DNA from: Candidatus Avichristensenella intestinipullorum
GTDB taxonomy: Bacteria > Bacillota > Clostridia > Christensenellales > Aristaeellaceae
Direction: 5' to 3'
DNA: 38,774 nt
NCBI GenBank assembly: GCA_018713305.1
Contig: DVFI01000095.1
Span: forward strand, 1-38,774
In this document: one piece after another, positions 16,979 to 24,383 of the stretch
Position numbering within the stretch: the first letter of the stretch is position 1
Layout: the number at the start of each line of letters is the position of its first letter
Made by a program: the position numbers and the translations under genes
The notes under the pieces: model-generated
Database searches by the model: none
Told to the model about the DNA's origin: nothing
The model's input: the letters and a program-made list of their open reading frames with translations, nothing else

Positions 16979-19357
16979 TCATTCCGCCGTGCTCTCGCCG
17001 CCGCTTTCCGGGCGCTCCGGCGCCCGCTCCTGCTGCGCGCGCAGCGCCTCCCGGAATTTTTCCAGATAAAACCCGCACAGCTCCCGCGCGGTTTCCATGT
17101 CGGCCGCCTCGGCGCACACGGTGACCTCCGCAGCGCGGGCGTCCGCGTCCAGCGTCGCCCATCCGTCCGGCCGGGTGATGCGCAGGCCGCCGTCCAGCAG
17201 CGCGTCTTGCTCGCTTTCCGCCAGCACGCGCAGCGCGCGCCCCCTGACAGGAAGCGGACAGGGCGTCTGCTCGCTGCAGCGGCAGGTCGCCGGCAGCGAA
17301 GCCAGCACCCCGCGCAGCGTCGTGCGCTTGGCCGACAGCAGCGCTGCCATCCGCAGCGCGCGGTACAGCCCGTCAAAATGCATATCGAATTGCGCCGCGC
17401 CGGCCTGAAGCAGCGAAGCGGTCCACGTTTCGTGCACGCCGGATACGCGCCGGAGCGTTACCCGGCGCTCCCGCGCCAGCTTTTCCAATGCGGCCGGAGC
17501 GTCCAGCTTCGCAATCCATTCCATGCCGCCTCCCAGCGCGCTATATGCCAGCATGGTCTGCTCGGCCGCGTCCGGCACGCCGTGGCTGTCAAAGACCTCG
17601 ACCGTCTGCCCGTTCCGTTCCAGCCGGAAACCCACTTCCCAGCTTTCCACCGTCCCCTCCCCGCACGCCGTCCTTCCGCCCAGCCCCGCGGCGTTGAGGA
17701 CGCGCGCCGCCAGCGCCGTCAGCGCGGGCGTGGGGGCAAAGACGGCCACGTGCGGCTTCACGCCCGAAAAGGCGTCGGACGGAAGCGCCGCCGTCAACGC
17801 GCCGACGTAGAGCGCCTGGGCGTCGGGCAATGCCCGGGGGACCTCCGTTTTTCCGGAAAAGGGGCGGGGAAAATCCTGGCGCGCGAACAGCGCCTCGGTC
17901 TTGCGCTGCCCGTCGCGGGCGGGCGATATGCCGCCTGCGGCGCAGAGCGTCGCGCGCCCGGGCGTCCAGAAGACGGCGGCGTTGATGCCCTCCAGGCGCT
18001 GGACGCACCGAAGCACCGGCAGCGACGTCTCCCCCAGCAGCACGGGCGCAACGCCCTGCGCGCACAGCGCGCCGCATGCGGCGGTGCAGAGCGCCGCCGC
18101 TTCCGCCGAGCCGTCGTGCGCCAGGGCCATTTCCGCGCAGGAGGATGCCTCCGCCCAGCAGGCGGCCAGCTGGCAGGCGGCCTGCGGACAGGCAACGGAT
18201 GCCTCGCCGTTTTCGATGGTCAGCCGGTTTACGCCGCCCCAGACGAGGTTTTCCGTCACATGCATGCAGGGATCGACGCGCTTGCCCGGCCAGATTTTGA
18301 CGCCCGTCTCCAGCGAAGAGCGCGCGCCCAGCACCGCGCCGTCCCCCAGCGCGCTTTCCTCCCGCATCGACGCGCCCGCGCCCACCTGGGCGCCGCGCCC
18401 GACCACCGCGCCGCTCATCCGGACGAAATCCCCCACGCGCGCGTCCTCCCACAGCACGCTTCGGGCCATCCGCACGTTGGCGCCGACTATGGCCCCCGCG
18501 CCGACGATCGCGCCGTCGGAAAGCTGCGCGTTGGCGCCGACTATCGCCCCCGCGCCCACCCAGCAGAGGCTGTCCAGCTGCGCGCTGTCGGCAATCTGCG
18601 CCGTCTCGGCAATGCGCACGCCCGCGTCCAGCCGCACGCGCCCGGCGAGCATGTCGACCTGCGCGCGGACATAGGCGGCCTGGTCGCCGATGTCGCACCA
18701 GTAGCCGTCCATCACATAGCCGAACACCTCGCGCCCCTGCGCGACCAGGCGGGGAAACAGGTCGCGTCCGAAATCGCAGGGACCGTCCGGCCGTATCTCG
18801 CGCAGGATTTCCGGCTCCAGCAGGTAGATGCCCGTGTTGGCCGTGTCCGCATAGACCTCGCCCCAGCCCGGCTTTTCGATAAACCGGCGCACGCGCCCTT
18901 CCCCGTCGGTGACCACCATCCCGTATGCCAGCGGCTCGCGCACCCGTGCGAGCACCAGGGTCGCCAGCGCCCGCTTTTCCCGGTGAAAGCGCAGCGCGGC
19001 GGTCAGGTCGCAGTCCGTCAGCGCGTCCCCGGAGAGCACGGCGAACGTCTCTTCCGGCCTGCGCGCGCCGGCGGCCGCCCGCAGCACGCCGCCCGCCGTG
19101 CCCAGCGGCTCGCGTTCGCGGCAATAGTGCAGCCGCACGCCGTAGCGCTCCCCCGCCCCGAACGCGCGGGGTATCCGCTCCGGCAGGTACTGGAGCGTGA
19201 CGCCCACCTCATGGAAGCCGTGCTGATGCAGCAGCATCAGCGCATAGGCCAGAACAGGCCGTCCCAGCACGGGCACCATGGGTTTGGGGGTGTCACAGGT
19301 CAGCGGGCGCAGGCGCGAGCCCTCGCCGCCCGCCATGATGATGGCGCTAAGCGACAT
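16979..19357 (-). CDS. Sugar nucleotidyltransferase-LbH-phosphomannomutase-like fusion
   Basis: This 792-residue protein has three parts. Residues 1-230 are an NTP-transferase fold (IIMAGGEGSRLRPLT, TPKPMVPVLGRP, LSGDALTD, FIEKPGWGEV), as in mannose-1-phosphate guanylyltransferase. Residues 250-375 are left-handed beta-helix hexapeptide repeats (GAGAIVGAN repeated, GAIVG, GDGAVLG). The rest resembles a phosphomannomutase/phosphoglucomutase module, but the serine loop (normally TASHNP) reads WTPGRATLC and the metal loop (normally DGDxD) reads DSHGVP. The mutase part therefore looks inactive. ATG at 19357 has AAGGAG 7 nt upstream; ATG 19363 is too close to that site. It likely makes a nucleotide sugar for cell-surface glycans. 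The base and sugar are inferred. Confidence 0.85.
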   Translation of the reverse strand: MSLSAIIMAGGEGSRLRPLTCDTPKPMVPVLGRPVLAYALMLLHQHGFHEVGVTLQYLPERIPRAFGAGERYGVRLHYCREREPLGTAGGVLRAAAGARRPEETFAVLSGDALTDCDLTAALRFHREKRALATLVLARVREPLAYGMVVTDGEGRVRRFIEKPGWGEVYADTANTGIYLLEPEILREIRPDGPCDFGRDLFPRLVAQGREVFGYVMDGYWCDIGDQAAYVRAQVDMLAGRVRLDAGVRIAETAQIADSAQLDSLCWVGAGAIVGANAQLSDGAIVGAGAIVGANVRMARSVLWEDARVGDFVRMSGAVVGRGAQVGAGASMREESALGDGAVLGARSSLETGVKIWPGKRVDPCMHVTENLVWGGVNRLTIENGEASVACPQAACQLAACWAEASSCAEMALAHDGSAEAAALCTAACGALCAQGVAPVLLGETSLPVLRCVQRLEGINAAVFWTPGRATLCAAGGISPARDGQRKTEALFARQDFPRPFSGKTEVPRALPDAQALYVGALTAALPSDAFSGVKPHVAVFAPTPALTALAARVLNAAGLGGRTACGEGTVESWEVGFRLERNGQTVEVFDSHGVPDAAEQTMLAYSALGGGMEWIAKLDAPAALEKLARERRVTLRRVSGVHETWTASLLQAGAAQFDMHFDGLYRALRMAALLSAKRTTLRGVLASLPATCRCSEQTPCPLPVRGRALRVLAESEQDALLDGGLRITRPDGWATLDADARAAEVTVCAEAADMETARELCGFYLEKFREALRAQQERAPERPESGGESTAE

Positions 19358-19448
19358 AGGCATTCTCCTTCCGGCGGATTGAAGCTCTTTTCGTCTATTC
19401 TGCCCGAAACCGGCGGAAGGATGCGGCCGCAGGCGCAGGCCGCGCACT

Positions 19449-19476
19449 TTGCGTCCGCAGAAAAATGTAGTATACT
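19449..19476 (+). promoter_or_regulatory. Promoter of the radical SAM gene
   Basis: TTGCGT (19449-19454) and TATACT (19471-19476) are spaced by 16 bp, about 62 nt upstream of the GTG start, in the gap divergent from the nucleotidyltransferase gene. Confidence 0.5.
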
Positions 19477-19538
19477 GGAGACGGCTCCGCGCCCGGCGCG
19501 CGGGCCGGAACGCACAGGCAGGCACAGGAGGAAGCAGC

Positions 19539-20663
19539 GTGAATATTTCCAAATCAGACGCTTTGGCATGGTTTTCGTTTTTTGCCGAACTGCCGGAGGA
19601 CGAGGAGCTGACCGCGCGCCAGCAGGAAATCGTCTATGCGGTGTTCGCGCAGATTGAGGCGGCGGTCGAGCGGCAAAACGGCGCGCTGATGGCGGCGATT
19701 CCGGGGTTGAAAACGCTCGAAGGCCGAACGTACTTTGTCGGCGAGGACAGCCGTTTCCCCCAGGGGTGCCGTTCCTGCCTGCTGGGAACGGGGCTGAGCG
19801 CCGTCCGCAGAACCAACCGCTGCAATCTGGAATGCCCGTTCTGCTATAACTACGGGGAGCTGGACAGCATTGCGCCCGTGGGAGAGGGGCTGTGGGAAAT
19901 CGGCGGGACCCGCTTTTATGCCGGGGATCTGCCGCTGCTGCTGTCCATTCAGAAAAAGCCCACGGGCATCGCCTATGTGTATCTGGAGCCGTTTTGCGAA
20001 ATCGAACAGTATTACCCCGTCATTGAAACCTTCCACCGCGCGGGCATCCATCAGCACCTGTATACCAACGGCACGCTGGCCACGGCGGAAAACCTTGCCG
20101 CGCTCGGGCGCGCGGGGCTGGACGAGCTGCGCTTTAACCTGGGCGCCACGGGCTGTGCGGACGGCGTGATCGCCGCCATGGCGCTGGCCAAGGCGCACAT
20201 CCCCGCCGTCGGCATCGAAACGCCGATGACGCCCGACTTTTACGAAGCCTTCCATCGCAAAAAGGAGGCCATTCTGGGCACGGGTATCGACTTTATCAAC
20301 TGCGCGGAGCTGCACCTGAATGAAAACAACCTGGAAAACTACCTGGGCGAAAACCTCTACATCTCCCGCCTGGGCTATGTTTCCCCCATCTGGAGCCGCG
20401 CCCTGACGCTGCGCCTGATGGCGGAAGCCGCGCGCGAAGGCTGGCGCCCCGTGGTGCATGACTGTTCCAACCGCACCAAATTTGCCCGCGACCTGAACCT
20501 GCGCAGCCGCGAAGGGGGCTGGTTCGGAGCCAGCGGCTACGGATGCGAGTTTTCCCGCCTGCCTTTCGGCGCGTTCCTGCCCGTGCTGGAGGACGAGGAC
20601 TTTGCCTTTGTCCGGGAGGAACCGCTGCCCGAGGCGTTCCGGCCCGGCCATCTCATGTTCTGA
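19539..20663 (+). CDS. Radical SAM protein of unknown function
   Basis: This 374-residue radical SAM enzyme has the cluster motif CxxxCxxC in TNRCNLECPFC (C95, C99, C102). An extra CxxC pair (C77, C80; GCRSC) lies just upstream and could bind a metal or second cluster. The barrel shows YVYLEPFCEIEQY, LYTNGTLA and ELRFNLGA, as in activase and peptide-modifying subgroups. The GTG start at 19539 has AGGAGG 7 nt upstream; an in-frame ATG at 19449 lies inside the promoter. It has no SPASM-type cysteine-rich tail and no precursor peptide gene was seen beside it. Its reaction cannot be assigned from sequence or context. Confidence 0.85.
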   Translation: MNISKSDALAWFSFFAELPEDEELTARQQEIVYAVFAQIEAAVERQNGALMAAIPGLKTLEGRTYFVGEDSRFPQGCRSCLLGTGLSAVRRTNRCNLECPFCYNYGELDSIAPVGEGLWEIGGTRFYAGDLPLLLSIQKKPTGIAYVYLEPFCEIEQYYPVIETFHRAGIHQHLYTNGTLATAENLAALGRAGLDELRFNLGATGCADGVIAAMALAKAHIPAVGIETPMTPDFYEAFHRKKEAILGTGIDFINCAELHLNENNLENYLGENLYISRLGYVSPIWSRALTLRLMAEAAREGWRPVVHDCSNRTKFARDLNLRSREGGWFGASGYGCEFSRLPFGAFLPVLEDEDFAFVREEPLPEAFRPGHLMF

Positions 20664-20734
20664 CCGGCAGGGAACGCCTGCGCGTCCACCGCCGTCGCGC
20701 CCGATTTCTTTTCCGCGGGCGGCGCGCAAAACGG

Positions 20735-20763
20735 TTGACAAAATTTTCGGCGAATGGTATAAT
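20735..20763 (+). promoter_or_regulatory. Consensus promoter of tRNA-Trp
   Basis: TTGACA (20735-20740) and TATAAT (20758-20763) are perfect consensus hexamers with a 17-bp spacer. They end 13 nt before the tRNA, as expected for a strong stable-RNA promoter. Confidence 0.9.
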
Positions 20764-20776
20764 CCATCTCGCGCGT

Positions 20777-20851
<75 letters not shown>

Positions 20852-20907
20852 CTCGCATCCCAATCCGGACCGTTTCGATGGTTTCTTTCCAGGAACAGGA
20901 TGCACCG

Positions 20908-20940
20908 GGAATGGCTTGACAGCCATTCCTTTTTCTTTTC
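20908..20940 (+). terminator. Intrinsic terminator after tRNA-Trp
   Basis: A perfect 8-bp stem GGAATGGC/GCCATTCC (20908-20915 and 20922-20929) with a 6-nt loop is followed by a T-rich tract (TTTTTCTTTT). Confidence 0.9.
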
Positions 20941-21055
20941 CCGCTCCACCCCTGCCCGACACCGCAGACAAAGGCATATCCCCGAGCCCGTGCCCTTGGC
21001 AAAAAGCGCCGCGCGCCGTAAGGAAAGGCTGCCCGCGCCCTTCTTCCGCCAACGG

Positions 21056-21147
21056 CCGGGTCGAAAGGGCGGCCTGCGCTCCCCCACCGCTCTGCCGGGC
21101 CGAAGGGGCGGGCCTGCGCTCCCCCGCCGCCCTGCCGGGCGCGAAGG
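21056..21147. repeat. 40-bp GC-rich tandem repeat, about 2.3 copies
   Basis: The unit beginning GGCCTGCGCTCCCCC occurs at 21071 and 21111, a 40-bp period, with a partial copy before. The copies differ at a few positions near the centre and end. Function unknown. Confidence 0.7.
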
Positions 21148-21244
21148 AAAGCGCCGCAAGCCTGTTTTTCCCCGCCGCCCACGCGCAAATGCGGGCCGGG
21201 ACGAGAAACCCGAGTAATTTTGTCAAAAATCGTGCCATTCCCCC

Positions 21245-21273
21245 TTGACAGGCGCAGCAAGAGATGCTAGGAT
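21245..21273 (+). promoter_or_regulatory. Promoter of the Fe-S assembly operon
   Basis: TTGACA (21245-21250) and TAGGAT (21268-21273) have a 17-bp spacer. A 27-bp dyad directly downstream covers the expected transcription start. Confidence 0.75.
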
Positions 21274-21275
21274 AT

Positions 21276-21302
21276 CCGAGGAATCAGGTCAGGATTCTCC
21301 GG
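21276..21302. promoter_or_regulatory. Candidate IscR/Rrf2 operator dyad
   Basis: The arms CCGAGGAATC (21276-21285) and GATTCTCCGG (21293-21302) are inverted repeats matching at 8 of 10 positions around a 7-nt centre. Their position at the start site fits autorepression by the Rrf2-type product of the first gene. Confidence 0.5.
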
Positions 21303-21316
21303 AAAGGGGGATGCGC

Positions 21317-21742
21317 ATGAAGCTGTCTACACGCTGCCGCTATGGGATTCACGCGATGTTCGACCTGGCGCAGAACGTGGGCTGCGGTCCGCAGACGATT
21401 CGCGCCATCGCGGAGCGGCAAATGGTGCCGGAGCAGTATCTGGAACAGATTATCGGCACGCTGCGGCGCGAAGGGCTGGTGACGAGCGTGCGCGGCGCGC
21501 AGGGCGGTTACATGCTCGCGCGCGAGCCGTCGGAAATCACCATCGGCGAGCTGATGCGCCTGCTGGAAGGTCCGGTGCTTATGGCGGACTGCCTGGGAGA
21601 CGCGGACGCCTGCGTGCGAAGCGGCCAGTGCCCGTCCCGGCTGGTATGGGAACGACTGACGGATTGCATCAACCATGTTCTGGACGGCATTACGCTGCAG
21701 GACATGCTCAACGACCATAAGGAAATGACCAGGGCGGAGTAA
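21317..21742 (+). CDS. iscR: Rrf2-family regulator, IscR-like
   Basis: This 141-residue winged-helix regulator of the Rrf2 family begins MKLSTRCRYGIHAM and has the HTH core QYLEQIIGTLRREGLV. Three cysteines in the C-terminal part (C92, C99, C105; spacing x6 and x5) can hold an Fe-S cluster, as in IscR, which senses Fe-S status and represses the operon when loaded. The ATG at 21317 has GGGGG 6 nt upstream. It is followed 9 nt later by the cysteine desulfurase gene, then the scaffold gene, so the operon is iscR-iscS-iscU. CymR-type Rrf2 proteins lack these cysteines, which argues for the IscR type. Confidence 0.9.
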   Translation: MKLSTRCRYGIHAMFDLAQNVGCGPQTIRAIAERQMVPEQYLEQIIGTLRREGLVTSVRGAQGGYMLAREPSEITIGELMRLLEGPVLMADCLGDADACVRSGQCPSRLVWERLTDCINHVLDGITLQDMLNDHKEMTRAE

Positions 21743-21751
21743 GGAGAGAAT

Positions 21752-22936
21752 ATGGAGCGCATTTACATGGACAACGCGGCGACGACCCGCGTAAAGGATG
21801 AAGTGTTTGAGGCCATGCTGCCGTACTTCAAAGAAATGTACGGCAACCCCTCCAGCATTCACAGCTTCGGACGCGAAGCCAAAAAGGCCGTCGAGTACGC
21901 GCGCGGGCAGGTGGCGCGCGCCATCAACGCGCAGAAGGAAGACATCTATTTCACCGGCGGCGGCACGGAAGCGGACAACTGGATTGTCAAGGGCGCGGCC
22001 TTCGGCCAGCGCAGGAAGGGCAATCATATCATCACCTCGGCCATCGAGCACCATGCGCTGCTGCATACCTGCCAGTGGCTGGAAAAGCAGGGCTTCCGCG
22101 TGACGTATCTGCCGGTGGACGGCGACGGGCTGGTGAACCCGGAAGATTTGGAAAAGGCCATCACCAAGGATACCATTCTGGTGTCGATTATGTTTGCCAA
22201 CAACGAAATCGGCACGCTTCAGCCCATTGCGGAGCTTTCCCGCATCGCCCACGCGCATGGCGCGATTTTCCATACCGACGCCGTGCAGGCGGTCGGCGCG
22301 GTGCCGATAGACGTCCAGGCCATGGGCATTGACGCGCTGTCCATGGCAGCGCACAAGTTCTACGGCCCCAAGGGCGTAGGCGCGCTGTACATCCGCCGGG
22401 GCGTGCGCATCGACGTCAACCAGCAGGGCGGCGCCCAGGAGCGTTCGCGCCGCGGCGGCACGGAAAACCTGCCCGGCATCGTGGGCATGGGCAAGGCCAT
22501 CGAAATGGCCACGGAAAACCTGCCCGAGCATATGGCGCGGCAGACCGCCCTGCGCGACAAGCTCATCGACGGGATTCTCGAGCGCATTCCCGAAGTGCGC
22601 CTCAACGGCCATCGCACCAAGCGCCTGCCCAACAACGTCAATGTTTCCATCCGCTATATCGAGGGCGAGGCGCTGCTGCTCAGGCTGGACCTGGCGGGCG
22701 TGGCCGCGTCCAGCGGCTCGGCCTGCACGTCCGGCTCGCTCGATCCTTCGCATGTGCTGCTGGGCATCGGCCTGCCGCATGAAATCGCGCACGGTTCGCT
22801 GCGCCTGACGCTGGGGGATTTCAATACGGAGGCGGAAGTGGACTATGTCCTGGATAAGCTGCCCGATATCGTGAGAATCCTGCGCGACATGTCGCCGCTT
22901 TTTCACCAGGAAGAAGGAGGGAAAGTCCTTGTATAG
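21752..22936 (+). CDS. iscS: Cysteine desulfurase IscS/NifS
   Basis: This PLP enzyme converts cysteine to alanine and passes a persulfide to the scaffold protein during Fe-S assembly. It has 394 residues. Visible are the N-terminal YMDNAATT, the PLP lysine in AAHKFYGPKG (K202) and the active-site cysteine in SSGSACTSGSLDPSHVL (C325) on the long group I loop. AAGGAG precedes the ATG. The 3' end overlaps the iscU start by 8 nt. The operon context and group I loop favour a housekeeping Fe-S role over SufS or tRNA-only functions. Confidence 0.95.
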   Translation: MERIYMDNAATTRVKDEVFEAMLPYFKEMYGNPSSIHSFGREAKKAVEYARGQVARAINAQKEDIYFTGGGTEADNWIVKGAAFGQRRKGNHIITSAIEHHALLHTCQWLEKQGFRVTYLPVDGDGLVNPEDLEKAITKDTILVSIMFANNEIGTLQPIAELSRIAHAHGAIFHTDAVQAVGAVPIDVQAMGIDALSMAAHKFYGPKGVGALYIRRGVRIDVNQQGGAQERSRRGGTENLPGIVGMGKAIEMATENLPEHMARQTALRDKLIDGILERIPEVRLNGHRTKRLPNNVNVSIRYIEGEALLLRLDLAGVAASSGSACTSGSLDPSHVLLGIGLPHEIAHGSLRLTLGDFNTEAEVDYVLDKLPDIVRILRDMSPLFHQEEGGKVLV

Positions 22937-23303
22937 CGAAAAGGTTATGGATCACTTTGAACATCCCCGCAATGTGGGAGAAATCGCCGATGCCAGCGGC
23001 GTGGGCACGGTGGGCAACGCCAAGTGCGGCGACATCATGCGCATGTACCTCAAGGTGGAAAACGGCGTCATCGTCGATGTAAAGTTCAAGACGTTCGGCT
23101 GCGGCGCGGCGATTGCCACCAGCAGCATGGCTACCGAAATGGTCAAGGGCAAAACGCTCGACGAGGCGCTCCAGCTGACGAATCAGGCCGTGGCCGAAGC
23201 GCTGGACGGTCTGCCGCCCGTCAAAATGCACTGCTCCATGCTGGCCGAGGAGGCCATCAAGGCCGCCATCGAGGACTATAAGGCCAGGCATCCCGAAGCA
23301 TAA
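22929..23303 (+). CDS. iscU: Fe-S cluster scaffold IscU
   Basis: This 124-residue IscU/NifU N-terminal domain protein assembles Fe-S clusters with IscS. The three cluster cysteines are C33 (GNAKCGD, with D35), C58 (FGCGAAIA) and C102 (KMHCSMLAEEA). The start is TTG at 22929: GGAGGG lies 7-8 nt upstream and the protein then begins MYSEKVMDHFEHPRN as in the family. It overlaps iscS by 8 nt. No NifU C-terminal domain, HscA/HscB or ferredoxin gene follows, typical of the minimal clostridial ISC set. A strong terminator closes the operon. Confidence 0.95.
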   Translation: MYSEKVMDHFEHPRNVGEIADASGVGTVGNAKCGDIMRMYLKVENGVIVDVKFKTFGCGAAIATSSMATEMVKGKTLDEALQLTNQAVAEALDGLPPVKMHCSMLAEEAIKAAIEDYKARHPEA

Positions 23304-23350
23304 CCTCTGCAGGAACCGCCGGCACGGGGCGGTGAGACAAGAAATATTCG

Positions 23351-23387
23351 GAGGGACGGCACGCGGCCGTCCTTCTCTGTTTTTTTA
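23351..23387 (+). terminator. Intrinsic terminator of the iscRSU operon
   Basis: GGACGGC (23354-23360) pairs with GCCGTCC (23366-23372) around a 5-nt loop, with a T-run after it. A weaker ACCGCC/GGCGGT hairpin lies just upstream at 23315-23333. Confidence 0.85.
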
Positions 23388-23494
23388 AAGCACACCCCTA
23401 ACACCCTGCGCTTCTTTTGTCGGCACGCAACCCCAGGGCCGGGCATAGGCTGATACCGGACACGCGCGTGTATCCCCGTGAGAGGAGGACTCGC

Positions 23495-23662
23495 ATGAAG
23501 GTCATCGCGATCCTGCTGCTGGTCGCAGGCGTGGTTGGGCTGATATTGTCCGCCCTGTTTCCGGCGCTCTGCCTCGCCGGCATTCTCGGCGCCGTCGCCG
23601 CGCTGCTGAGCGGTCTGGGGTTCCTGTTGATGGGCCGTTACCGTCCCTATTGTCAACGATAG
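23495..23662 (+). CDS. Small membrane protein, 55 residues
   Basis: This predicted hydrophobic peptide has two membrane segments (residues 3-22 and 26-47) and a short basic tail (GRYRPYCQR). AGGAGG lies upstream of the ATG, and the gene sits between two strong hairpins, which supports a real gene. It is not recognised as any family. It could be a membrane-stress peptide or small regulator, but nothing in the sequence decides this. A perfect 11-bp hairpin starts 5 nt after its stop. Confidence 0.6.
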   Translation: MKVIAILLLVAGVVGLILSALFPALCLAGILGAVAALLSGLGFLLMGRYRPYCQR

Positions 23663-23666
23663 GCAA

Positions 23667-23693
23667 ACCGTTCCGTGTCTGGCACGGAACGGT
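23667..23693. other. Perfect 11-bp stem hairpin
   Basis: ACCGTTCCGTG (23667-23677) pairs with CACGGAACGGT (23683-23693) around a 5-nt loop. There is no T-tract at its 3' side, so it may stabilise the 3' end of the small transcript. Confidence 0.6.
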
Positions 23694-23724
23694 CAGGCCG
23701 TCGACATGGATTTTTGACAGTTTG

Positions 23725-23751
23725 AAGCCCGCCAGAATCCGGCGGGCTTTT
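23725..23751. terminator. Intrinsic terminator
   Basis: AAGCCCGCC (23725-23733) pairs with GGCGGGCTT (23741-23749), with Ts at the 3' side. It follows the 55-residue gene on the plus strand. The T-tract is short. Confidence 0.7.
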
Positions 23752-23897
23752 CGGCCGTTGAAAACGACGTCTGTGCGCGGAAGAAGGCCGAAACCGGGGG
23801 CTCGCTCTCCCGTTCATGCCTTTGCGCGGGAGGGCGGTTTGGCGGGGGATCCCGCGGATGGCCGGCAAAAGCCAGTCCCGCCCGACCGCCGTCGGTT

Positions 23898-24230
23898 TCA
23901 GCGCGCGTCCGCCAGCATCGTCAGCGCGCTGTGGATGGCCTTTTGAACGGAGGGGTCGCTTTCGTTTTTCAGCTGATAGCGCAGGTGCGTGCTGGCTGCG
24001 CTGTTTCCCGTTTTGCCCAGCGCCTCGGCGGCGGCGGCGCGCAGCGGCGCGTTCTGATTATGCAGCAGCGGCACCAGGGCGTTGTATGCGGTTTCGTCCC
24101 CGCATTCGCCCAGCCCGGCGACGGCGGCCAGCACGACGTTCATGTCCTTGTCTCCCAGATGCTGCACAATTTTGCCCGACTTCTTCTTCTCCGCAAGTTT
24201 GCGAATTTTTTCCTGCTTGCCTTCAAACAT
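23898..24230 (-). CDS. HEAT-repeat protein
   Basis: This 110-residue, alpha-helical protein begins with a very basic segment (GKQEKIRKLAEKKKSGK). It then has two to three HEAT-type repeats with the pattern DKDMNVVLAAVAGLGECGD and APLRAAAAEALGKTGNS. Such repeats make protein-binding scaffolds, as in phycobilin lyase-like and PBS-repeat proteins. GAGG lies 8 nt before the ATG at 24230. It has no signal peptide and is probably cytoplasmic. The partner is unknown. It lies 153 nt downstream of the glycosyltransferase gene on the same strand and may or may not be co-transcribed. Confidence 0.8.
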   Translation of the reverse strand: MFEGKQEKIRKLAEKKKSGKIVQHLGDKDMNVVLAAVAGLGECGDETAYNALVPLLHNQNAPLRAAAAEALGKTGNSAASTHLRYQLKNESDPSVQKAIHSALTMLADAR

Positions 24231-24383
24231 CTCTTTCGCCTCTTTTGCCTTTTTGTGATAAAAATTTCAATAAGCAAAGTATGGCGCGAAAAGATGGACA
24301 CAATATGAACAGAGGGAAAACACAGCGCGGCTGTTTGGCCATCTTGCGGCGGACGCCGCCGCGGGCCGAAAAGCCGGGCGAGG

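Larger units (their letters stand above)
20852..21244. other. Non-coding stretch after tRNA-Trp
   Basis: No supported gene is seen here. The stretch holds the tRNA terminator (20908-20940) and a GC-rich 40-bp tandem repeat (21056-21147). Open frames across it are low-complexity and lack ribosome sites. Confidence 0.6.

Noticed and set aside
14848-17376. An 842-codon minus-strand frame across the GH20-type gene
   Set aside because: It runs antisense to a well-supported hydrolase and overlaps parts of two neighbouring genes. No motif or start signal supports it.
17207-19657. An 816-codon open frame opposite the nucleotidyltransferase gene
   Set aside because: Its translation is Arg/His/Ala-rich without domains, and it mirrors the third-position bias of the real gene on the other strand.
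21056-21147. CRISPR array
   Set aside because: Only about two direct repeats without unique spacers are present, and no cas genes are in the window.
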